Shown here: piece after piece, positions 45,803-53,214 of the stretch | Numbering within the stretch: position 1 is the stretch's first letter | Layout of the letters: each line of letters starts with the position of its first letter | Assembly (NCBI RefSeq): GCF_042677005.1 | Contig: NZ_JBHTIF010000001.1 | Location: 1,550,001 to 1,614,000 of the forward strand | Length of the DNA: 64,000 nt | Direction: 5' to 3' | Origin: Lysobacter_I brunescens | Lineage (GTDB): Bacteria; Pseudomonadota; Gammaproteobacteria; Xanthomonadales; Xanthomonadaceae | Program-made: the position numbers and the translations under genes | The notes under the pieces: model-generated | What the model was told of the DNA's origin: nothing | The model's input: the letters and a program-made list of their open reading frames with translations, nothing else | Databases searched by the model: none

Positions 45803-46038
45803 GATTCGATGAGCGGCCACGGAATGCCGTACTCGCCGATGCCTGCATCAAGAGGCTTCGGAGAGCGCGCCGATCGGGAGAGGCGCGTGACAACAGAGGC
45901 GCGCGATCCGCCGGAGGAGCGGATGCGTGCGGTGTTCCCAGGCATCACCACAAATCCGGCCATGCATCAGATGTCGTGGAGGGCGCGATGGATCGCCGGG
46001 TGTTCGCTCACACACAACCGAATCAGGAAACGAAACAC

Positions 46039-47217
46039 ATGAAACAGATCCAGATCGTCGCCAGCGTACTGACCCTGGCGCTGGCCGCCGCTTCCTCGTT
46101 GGCCATGGCCGCCGGACCGCAGGCCAAGACCGGGACCTGGAAAACCAGCCCGGCCTTCGGCAAGCAGCCCAATGGCCGCATCATCGGCGGCATCGTCTCC
46201 ACTGGCGACCGTTCGTTCATCGTCCGCACCAGCCCGGGCTGTGGCGGCACCATCCTCAACGACCAGTGGGTGCTCACCGCTGCGCATTGCGGCAAGCCGA
46301 CGTGGGTGGGTGCAGGTTCCAATGATCTTGGCAGCCAGACGCGCTATACGGTGGCCGAGTACATCGCGCACCCGAACTACGACGAAAGCAATGCCACGGG
46401 CAACGGCGACTACTTCAACGACTATGCGCTGGTCCGCATCAACGGCTCGTTCCCGGCCAACCACATCCGCGCCAAGCTGCCCGACGCCACCGTCATGCAG
46501 GCCGTGGCCAAGCCGGGCGACCTGGTGACGACGCTGGGCTGGGGCAATATCTCGACGACCGGGGTCGTCAATCCCACCGATCTGCGTGAAGTCACCATCC
46601 CGGTCGTGTCCGACACCACCTGCGCAGCCTCCTACAACGGCTCGTCGGCAGCCAGCGGTCTCACGCTCGCTCCGAGCGTCCAGATCTGCGCCGGTCTTGC
46701 CGCTGGTGGCAAGGACTCCTGCCAGGGCGACAGCGGTGGCCCGCTGGTCGCGACATACAACGGCTCGATCTACAGCATCGGCGTTGTCAGCTACGGCAAG
46801 GGTTGCGCACTGGCCAATTACTACGGCGTGTACTCCGAAACCGTTGCCATGGTGAGCTGGATCAACAGCAAGATCGGTGGCAGCACCACCCCGCCGCCGA
46901 CCGGCAGTACCGTCGTGCACAACGTGAACCTGCCGTCGGTATCGACCAGCTACTGGTCCTCGACCTATGCGGTCGCGATTCCCGCCGGTACCACCAAGCT
47001 GGTCGTCGCGATCTCCGGCGGCACCGGCGATGCCGACCTGTACGTGCGTCGCGGCGCGACGCCGAGCCTGTCGGGCTGGGATTGCCGTCCGTACAAGGAC
47101 GGCAACACGGAAACCTGCACGATCAACAACCCGGTTGCGGGCAGCACCTACTACATCCGCGTGCATGCCTACCGCAGTTTCTCGGGCGTGAACATGAAGG
47201 CGACCCGCACGCCCTGA
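46039..47217 (+). CDS. Secreted trypsin-like protease 2 with PPC domain
   Basis: The product is 392 aa from ATG 46039. Signal peptide 1-25 (ending AMAA). Activation motif IIGG at 48-51. Catalytic H83, D128 and S232 (GDSGGP). A short TTPPPTG linker leads to a 101-residue pre-peptidase C-terminal (PPC) domain beginning VVHNVNLPSVST. PPC domains are usually removed after export. It is a close paralog of the next gene, with which it shares a conserved IRAKLPDATVMQAVAK stretch. Confidence 0.93.
   Translation: MKQIQIVASVLTLALAAASSLAMAAGPQAKTGTWKTSPAFGKQPNGRIIGGIVSTGDRSFIVRTSPGCGGTILNDQWVLTAAHCGKPTWVGAGSNDLGSQTRYTVAEYIAHPNYDESNATGNGDYFNDYALVRINGSFPANHIRAKLPDATVMQAVAKPGDLVTTLGWGNISTTGVVNPTDLREVTIPVVSDTTCAASYNGSSAASGLTLAPSVQICAGLAAGGKDSCQGDSGGPLVATYNGSIYSIGVVSYGKGCALANYYGVYSETVAMVSWINSKIGGSTTPPPTGSTVVHNVNLPSVSTSYWSSTYAVAIPAGTTKLVVAISGGTGDADLYVRRGATPSLSGWDCRPYKDGNTETCTINNPVAGSTYYIRVHAYRSFSGVNMKATRTP
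46912..47217. repeat. PPC module, copy 1 of 3 (306 bp)
   Basis: DNA from GTCGTGCAC to the stop codon. It has exactly the same length as the modules at 48390 and 57988 and is highly similar to both. Confidence 0.85.
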
Positions 47218-47555
47218 TCGAAAGTGCCTGGTGACGCTCCAGGCGCTGCATGGCGCGTCGAATGCGTCGAGCTGGATTCCGGACGACATCCGCAGGATGC
47301 CGTTCGTGCTGGAAGGGCGGCCAGGGAAGGCCGCCTGATCGAGGCATCGCAGTCGGGTGCCGAGAGACGCTGTCGAGCGGACAACGCACGGCAGCGGCCT
47401 TCGCTGATCGGCCGACAGGCCGGCGGCGGATGAATGGAGCTTTCGCAAGTGAGGTTGCACGACGGCCGGGCCAGGAAACAGTTGCCACGCAGAGGGATGC
47501 GGGCCTCGCGCCGATCGATTCCGAACACACACACTTACATGGAGTTTCAAGGGAA
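47218..47555. other. Gene-free stretch between trypsin-like genes 2 and 3
   Basis: An imperfect hairpin (AGTGCCTGG/CCAGGCGCT, 47224-47248) after the upstream stop may help termination. I see no gene in the remainder, which should hold the promoter and leader of the next gene. Confidence 0.45.
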
Positions 47556-48695
47556 ATGAAGCAGAAGAACATCGCAGTTGCCGTACTCGCCCTGGCCCTG
47601 GCCGGTGCCTCGTCGATGGCCATCGCCGCAGGTCCGCAGACCCGCGCCGGAGCGGGCGCCTGGACGACCAGCAAGGCCTTCGGCAAGCAGGTCAACGGTC
47701 GCATCGTCGGCGGCACGCTCGCCATCGGCGACCGGTCGTTCACCGTCCGCACCTCGGGCTGCGGCGGCACGATCATCGCCGACAGCTGGGTCCTGACCGC
47801 CGCGCATTGCGGCCGCCAGACCACGGTCTACGCCGGTTCCAACAACACCAGCAGCCAGACGGCCTACTCTGTCGCGCAGTACATCCAGCATCCGAGCTAC
47901 AACAGCAGCACCTCGGCGAACGACTACGCGCTGATCCGCATCAATGGCACGTTCCCGACCAACCTGATCCGCGCCAAGCTGCCCGACGCCACCGTGATGC
48001 AGGCCGTGGCCAAGGCGGGCGATCCGGTGACCACGCTGGGCTGGGGAGCGACCTCCGAGGGCGGCAGCGGCAGCAGCAGCCTGCGCGAAGTCACCATCCC
48101 GGTCGTGTCCGATGCCACCTGCAATTCGGCCGTCGCCTACAACGGCGCGATCGATCCGGCTTCGATGATCTGCGCCGGTCTGCCGGAAGGCGGCAAGGAC
48201 TCCTGCCAGGGCGACAGCGGCGGCCCGCTGATCGCGCCGTACAACGGCTCGATCTACAGCATCGGCGTGGTCAGCTGGGGCATCGGCTGCGCCCGTCCGA
48301 ACAAGTACGGCGTCTATGCCGAAACCGTGAATGCGGTGAACTGGATCAACAGCAACATCGGCAGTGGCGGCGGCGGTGGCACCGGCACGGTCGTGCACAA
48401 CGTCAACCTGCCGTCGGTCTCGACCGGCAACTGGTCGTCGATGTACACCGTCGCCATCCCGGCCGGCACCACCAGCCTGGTCGTCAACATCTCCGGCGGT
48501 ACCGGCGATGCCGACCTGTACGTCCGCGCCGGCGCTGCGCCGACCACGACCAGCTACAACTGCCGTCCGTACCTCAGCAGCAACACCGAGACCTGCACGA
48601 TCAACAACCCGGTCGCCGGCACCACGTACTACATCGGCGTCCGCGCCTACAGCAGCTACTCGGGCGTGAACATGAAGGCGACCCGCACGCCGTAA
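47556..48695 (+). CDS. Secreted trypsin-like protease 3 with PPC domain
   Basis: The product is 379 aa with a GGGA ribosome site just before ATG 47556. Signal peptide 1-25. Activation motif IVGG (50-53), catalytic H84, D123, S221 (GDSGGP). A polyglycine linker (SGGGGGTG) leads to a 101-residue PPC domain. It arose by duplication with the gene before it. Its PPC segment is most like that of the phosphoesterase at 56473. Confidence 0.93.
   Translation: MKQKNIAVAVLALALAGASSMAIAAGPQTRAGAGAWTTSKAFGKQVNGRIVGGTLAIGDRSFTVRTSGCGGTIIADSWVLTAAHCGRQTTVYAGSNNTSSQTAYSVAQYIQHPSYNSSTSANDYALIRINGTFPTNLIRAKLPDATVMQAVAKAGDPVTTLGWGATSEGGSGSSSLREVTIPVVSDATCNSAVAYNGAIDPASMICAGLPEGGKDSCQGDSGGPLIAPYNGSIYSIGVVSWGIGCARPNKYGVYAETVNAVNWINSNIGSGGGGGTGTVVHNVNLPSVSTGNWSSMYTVAIPAGTTSLVVNISGGTGDADLYVRAGAAPTTTSYNCRPYLSSNTETCTINNPVAGTTYYIGVRAYSSYSGVNMKATRTP
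48390..48695. repeat. PPC module, copy 2 of 3 (306 bp)
   Basis: Same borders and length as the copies at 46912 and 57988. Confidence 0.85.
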
Positions 48696-48918
48696 GGCGC
48701 GCACGGTGGCGTGGTCGGCGCTGCGCCTCCGGCAACGCGGCCTGCAATGCAACCGTAACAGGCACGGCGTCCGGAACATCGGACGTCCGTGTGGAAACAA
48801 CGGCACCGGAGGCCCTGCGCCTCCGGATGCCGACAGGCAAACGTGAAGTACGGACGCATCTGCGGTTCTCCGCGTACGCACGCATCGCGACACACCATGC
48901 ATCCACGGGAACATCGAC

Positions 48919-50367
48919 ATGACCAAGCATCGCGACACCTTCCTTCGCCTCGCCCCGCTGGGACTGGCCGTGCTCTGCGCACTGTCGGGCATGCCTGGCC
49001 AGGTCGTCGCCCGCGACCCCGGTCGCATCGAGCGGGCACCGGCGGAAGAGCCGCAGCGTTTCATCGTGAAATATCGCAGCGACAGCCAGGAGCACCGCGA
49101 CGCAGCGGCGCGCGAACGTTCGCTCCACCGCGCGGCCTCCGCCGTGCAGGTGCGCGATCCGTCCGCACGCGGCGGGATGCGTGCGATCCGGTTGCAGCAT
49201 GTCCGGCGCATGGCGCTGGGTGCCGACGTGATCGTGTCCAGTCATGCGCTCGACCGCGCGGCGGCGGACACGCTGATGCGCCGCTTCGCGACCGATCCGC
49301 GCGTGGAGTACGTCGAGGTCGATGCGCGGATGCATCCGGCGCTGGAACCCAACGATCCGCAGTACGCCAGCGCGCAATGGCATTACAAGGCACCGATCAC
49401 GGGCCGCTACGGCATCAATGCGCCGCTGGCCTGGGATCGCGCCAGTGGTGCAGGCGTCGTCGTCGCGGTGCTGGATACCGGTTCCACGGTTCACAGCGAC
49501 ATGCAGGGCCAGACGGTGCCGGGCTACGATTTCATCGCCGATCTGAAGACGGCAGGCGACGGCAATGGCCGCGACGCCGATCCCTCGGATCCGGGCGATG
49601 GGGCGTCGTCCGGCAAATGCCGGGGCGACAGCAGCTGGCACGGCACTCATGTGGCAGGCACCATCGCCGCCTCGACGAACAACGGTGCAGGCGTGGCTGG
49701 CGTGGCGCGCGGCGCGCGCGTGCAGCACGTGCGCGTACTGGGCAGATGCGGCGGCTGGACCTCCGACATCGCCGACGGCATCGTCTGGGCGTCCGGTGGC
49801 AGCGTCGCCGGTGCGCCTGCGAACGCGACGCCCGCGAAGGTGCTGAATCTCAGCCTCGGCGGCAGCGGAAGCTGCAGCACCACTTACCAGACCGCGATCA
49901 ATGCCGCGGTGTCCCGTGGTGCGACCGTCGTCGTCGCCGCCGGCAACGACAGTGGCGACGCCTCCAGGTACCAGCCGTCCAGTTGCCAGAACGTGATCGC
50001 CGTCGGCGCATCGAGTCCGCAGGGTCTGCGCGCGATCCGACCGAACTGGTGGTCCTCGAATTACGGGCCTGCCGTGGACATCGCAGCGCCGGGCATGGAC
50101 GTGATGTCCACCGTGAACACCGGGCGATATGCGCCGGGCGCGGAAGGCTACGGCGCGTGGGACGGCACTTCGATGGCCACGCCGCATGTCGCCGGCATCG
50201 TCGCGCTGATGCAGTCGGTGCGCCTGGCTGGTGCGGCGCTCTCGCCGGCGCAGGTCGAGCAGTTGCTGAAGGCGAACGTCACGGCATTCCCGAGCACGCC
50301 CGATCGGCCGATCGGGACAGGCATCGCCAATGCCGATGCGGCGGTCCGCGCTGCGCAGGCCTTCTGA
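48919..50367 (+). CDS. Secreted subtilisin-like protease without C-terminal domain
   Basis: The product is 482 aa. Signal peptide about 1-31, propeptide 45-140 and S8 domain with D186, H241 and S418. It aligns without gaps through residue 186 with the subtilase at 42646, but the chain stops right after the catalytic domain (AVRAAQAF). The P domain is absent, so it is either a natural short form or a copy that lost its tail. The genes bracket the three trypsin-like genes, suggesting duplication of a block. Confidence 0.93.
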   Translation: MTKHRDTFLRLAPLGLAVLCALSGMPGQVVARDPGRIERAPAEEPQRFIVKYRSDSQEHRDAAARERSLHRAASAVQVRDPSARGGMRAIRLQHVRRMALGADVIVSSHALDRAAADTLMRRFATDPRVEYVEVDARMHPALEPNDPQYASAQWHYKAPITGRYGINAPLAWDRASGAGVVVAVLDTGSTVHSDMQGQTVPGYDFIADLKTAGDGNGRDADPSDPGDGASSGKCRGDSSWHGTHVAGTIAASTNNGAGVAGVARGARVQHVRVLGRCGGWTSDIADGIVWASGGSVAGAPANATPAKVLNLSLGGSGSCSTTYQTAINAAVSRGATVVVAAGNDSGDASRYQPSSCQNVIAVGASSPQGLRAIRPNWWSSNYGPAVDIAAPGMDVMSTVNTGRYAPGAEGYGAWDGTSMATPHVAGIVALMQSVRLAGAALSPAQVEQLLKANVTAFPSTPDRPIGTGIANADAAVRAAQAF

Positions 50368-50530
50368 GTTCGAAGGCGGCATCGTGGCCGACGCGATGCC
50401 GCCGATGGAGATCTGTCGGACGCCGTGCGGATCCGCAGGCATCGCGATGTCGTCGACATCGACCATGCCCGGCCCGTGCGCACAGGTTCAACGGTCTGGC
50501 CCCGTCGTCCCGGGGGGGGCGGCGGCCGGT

Positions 50531-50562
50531 TGCGCCCGGTCTGCATGACGGGCGCATTTTTT
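50531..50562 (+). terminator. Terminator of the short subtilase gene
   Basis: TGCGCCCG/CGGGCGCA stem (50531-50538 with 50549-50556) followed by six T. It lies 164 nt after the stop codon. Confidence 0.85.
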
Positions 50563-50840
50563 CCAACGGTTTCCTCGCGACGATGGAGCCGTGTCGATGG
50601 CATCGCGCGTCGGGTGAACGTGTGCCTCCGAAGCGCGATGCGTTCGAGCGACATGGCTCATCGCATTACTTGATCGCACCCCCTGTCGGTCAAGGCATCG
50701 TGATGGTTTGCCCCGGATGTCCCCCGGGGCTCTTTTTTTCACGCTGGGCGAGGGTGTTCCGATCCGCGTCATGGCTGCGGTCCGCAAGGCCACAGGTTTC
50801 GTTTTCGCGCATGGGCCGGGGAGTCCGACGTGCGTGCCTT
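50563..50840 (+). other. Gene-free stretch between terminators; possible small RNAs
   Basis: No protein gene is supported. The segment begins after one strong terminator and holds a second inside it (50710-50739), with a third just beyond (50841-50869). Short transcripts starting here would end at those hairpins, as with small RNAs. No promoter is obvious. Confidence 0.35.
50710..50739 (+). terminator. Orphan intrinsic terminator
   Basis: GCCCCGG/CCGGGGC stem (50710-50716 with 50724-50730) followed by TCTTTTTTT. No gene ends directly upstream. Confidence 0.85.
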
Positions 50841-50869
50841 GGCCCCGGGGAGACCCGGGGCCTTTCTTT
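50841..50869 (+). terminator. Second orphan intrinsic terminator
   Basis: GGCCCCGGG/CCCGGGGCC, 9-bp stem with GAGA loop, then TTTCTTT. It lies about 70 nt before gntK, so it could also be an attenuator in the gntK leader. Confidence 0.8.
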
Positions 50870-50937
50870 GCGGACAGGGTCCGGACGCGATGCCCTGCGC
50901 GTGTCGTGTGCAGGAACCTGCCACCAGGAGGGGCTTC

Positions 50938-51540
50938 ATGATGTCTGCAATCGAACCCGGGAGGGCATCGCGGCATCGCCCGTCGCTCGCCCGATCGCTC
51001 GTCGTGGTGATGGGCGTGGCCGGCAGCGGCAAGTCCAGCGTCGGTGCCCTGCTCGCGCAGCGGCTGGGCTGCCCGTTCCTTGAGGGCGACCGCTTCCATC
51101 CGGATGCGAACATCGAACGCATGCGCGCAGGCCATCCGCTGCGACCGGAAGATCGCTGTCCCTGGATCGCGAACATCGTCGATGAGGTCAACCGCATCCA
51201 TCGTCGCGACCGCGATCTCTCGAAGGATCGTCCCTGGCTGGCCGTGCTGGCCTGTTCCGCACTGTCGGGCGAGATCCGCGAACGTCTGCGCATGGACGTC
51301 ATCGATGCGCGCTGCCGTTTCGTCCACCTGTGCGGCGATCCGGCGCTGATCCGTCAGCGGTTGACCGCGCGCACGGGACACTTCTTCCGCGCCGACCTGC
51401 TCGACAGCCAGTTCCGCGCGCTGCAGCCACCGGGACCGTCGGAAGCCCTGTCGATCGGCATCGACCAGCCGATCGATGCGGTTGTGGACGCGATCCTCAC
51501 GGCATTGTCGACGTGCAACGACGTGGTCGAGTGCGCATGA
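50938..51540 (+). CDS. gntK: Gluconokinase
   Basis: The product is 200 aa. The start ATG 50938 follows an AGGAG ribosome site by 7 nt. It phosphorylates gluconate with ATP to 6-phosphogluconate. The P-loop is GVAGSGKSS (about 26-34), followed by the family motifs FLEGDRFHPDANIERMRAG and PWLAVLACSALS. The N-terminal 20 residues are an unstructured extension. It converges on a gluconate permease gene, which supplies its substrate. Confidence 0.93.
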   Translation: MMSAIEPGRASRHRPSLARSLVVVMGVAGSGKSSVGALLAQRLGCPFLEGDRFHPDANIERMRAGHPLRPEDRCPWIANIVDEVNRIHRRDRDLSKDRPWLAVLACSALSGEIRERLRMDVIDARCRFVHLCGDPALIRQRLTARTGHFFRADLLDSQFRALQPPGPSEALSIGIDQPIDAVVDAILTALSTCNDVVECA

Positions 51541-51558
51541 CGTCGACATGACGCCGGT

Positions 51559-51574
51559 GCGCGGCCGGCCGCGC
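51559..51574. repeat. 16-bp perfect palindrome in the gntK/gntP gap
   Basis: GCGCGGCCGGCCGCGC lies between the two converging gluconate genes; it may act as a weak bidirectional terminator. Confidence 0.4.
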
Positions 51575-51595
51575 GCGGCGCAGAGGCATGGTCGA

Positions 51596-52951
51596 TCAGC
51601 CGGACATCGGGAACAGCACCCAGGCAACGATGAAACCGGTGGTGCCCGCGAGCGTCGAGGCGACCGTCCACGAACGCAGCGTGTCGGCCTCGTTGATCTG
51701 CAGGTAGCGGCTGACGAGCCAGAATCCGGAGTCGTTCACGTGTGATGCGATCGTGGCGCCGGAGGCGATCGCGATGACCACCAGCGCGAGCTGCGGCGCC
51801 GACAGCGGCACCAGCGCGAGCACGGGCGCGACCAGGCTCGCGCCGGTGATCATCGCCACTGTCGCCGAGCCCTGCGCGACGCGGATGATGGCCGCGAACA
51901 GGAACGCCAGCGGCATGATCGGCAGCGAATGCGCCGCGAGGGACGCACCGAGCTGCGCGCCGACGCCGGAATCGACCAGGATCTGCTTGAACACGCCGCC
52001 GGCGCCGGTGACCAGGACCACGGTGCCGGCCGGCTCCAGCGCGCGCGTCATGATCTCGCGCAGGCGGTCGAGCGGGATGCGTCGCGCCACGCCGAACACC
52101 AGGTGCGCATGGAGGCAGGCGATCAGCAGGGCGACGAAGGGATGGCCGATGAAGGACAGCGCATCGCGCACCGCACCCGGCGGCAGCAGCGCACCGCCGA
52201 TGGTGTTGCCGAGGATCAGCACGACCGGCAGCAGCACTGCGCCGAGCGCCGCGCCGAAGCCGATGGCGGGCGTCGTCGCTGCGGATTCCATGGCCGGTCG
52301 CTCATCGTCGCTGCCCGACGATGCCGGGGCATCCTGTGTCGCTTCGGCAGGCAGGTGTCGGAAGCGGCGCGCGAACAGCGGCCCCGCCACCAGCATCGCG
52401 GGCAGTCCGCAGGCGAAGGCCATCACGATGACCCAGCCGGGATCGGCCTTGAGCAGTTCGCCGACGGCGACCGGGCCCGGATGCGGCGGCATGAAGGCAT
52501 GCGTCACGCACAGGCCCGCCAGCAGCGGGATCGCATAGTGGAGCCGACTGATGCCGCTGCGCGAGGACAGGCGGTGGATCAGCGGCACGAGCAGGATGAA
52601 GGCGACATCGAAGAACACCGGGATCGCGACGACGAAGCCGCCGACGCCCAGCGCCAGGCCGGTGCGGCGCTCGCCGAACACCGCGAGCAGGCGGTCGGCG
52701 ATCGCGCGGATGCCGCCGGCATGTTCGAGCAGGCCGGCGAACATCGCCCCCAGCCCGACGACCACGGCGACGAATCCGAGCGTGCCGCCCATGCCCGACT
52801 GGATCGCTCCGACCACGGCTTCGCCGGGCATGCCGGATGCGAGGCCGAAGCCGATCGCGACGAGCATCAGCGCCAGAAAGGCGGGCAGCTTGAAACGCAG
52901 GACAAGCAACAGCAATGCCGCGATCGCGGCCACGAGAAAGACAGGCAACAT
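51596..52951 (-). CDS. gntP: Gluconate:H+ symporter, GntP family
   Basis: The product is 451 aa with about 12-14 membrane helices. GntP family blocks are VVVGLGAMFAGLLEHAGG, AIPVFFDVAFILLVPL, HAFMPPHPGPVAVGELL, RVAQGSATVAMITGA and SHVNDSGFWLVSRYL. A variable acidic loop lies in the middle (ATQDAPASSGSDDERP). It imports gluconate for the adjacent kinase. The genes converge, so they have separate promoters. Confidence 0.93.
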   Translation of the reverse strand: MLPVFLVAAIAALLLLVLRFKLPAFLALMLVAIGFGLASGMPGEAVVGAIQSGMGGTLGFVAVVVGLGAMFAGLLEHAGGIRAIADRLLAVFGERRTGLALGVGGFVVAIPVFFDVAFILLVPLIHRLSSRSGISRLHYAIPLLAGLCVTHAFMPPHPGPVAVGELLKADPGWVIVMAFACGLPAMLVAGPLFARRFRHLPAEATQDAPASSGSDDERPAMESAATTPAIGFGAALGAVLLPVVLILGNTIGGALLPPGAVRDALSFIGHPFVALLIACLHAHLVFGVARRIPLDRLREIMTRALEPAGTVVLVTGAGGVFKQILVDSGVGAQLGASLAAHSLPIMPLAFLFAAIIRVAQGSATVAMITGASLVAPVLALVPLSAPQLALVVIAIASGATIASHVNDSGFWLVSRYLQINEADTLRSWTVASTLAGTTGFIVAWVLFPMSG

Positions 52952-53214
52952 GCGGGCTCCCGGAGTGAACCGTTGATGGGCGGGAGTCGGCTGGCGGCAA
53001 AGGACAACGAAGCGTTGCGAGGCGAAGCGGGTCGGACGATGCGGCTGCGATGCCTCGTGCGGGCGCCTGCGGCCATGCCGATCGCGCGGGTTCGCGGCAG
53101 CGGCATCTCGACGACATGCGCGCGGAAAGGACGCCGCGCGCAGGGACGGCAGATTACTGTCCGTCTCTCCCGGGGAGTGTGACTCGTGTCAATGATGCTT
53201 GTGGCAATGCAGGC

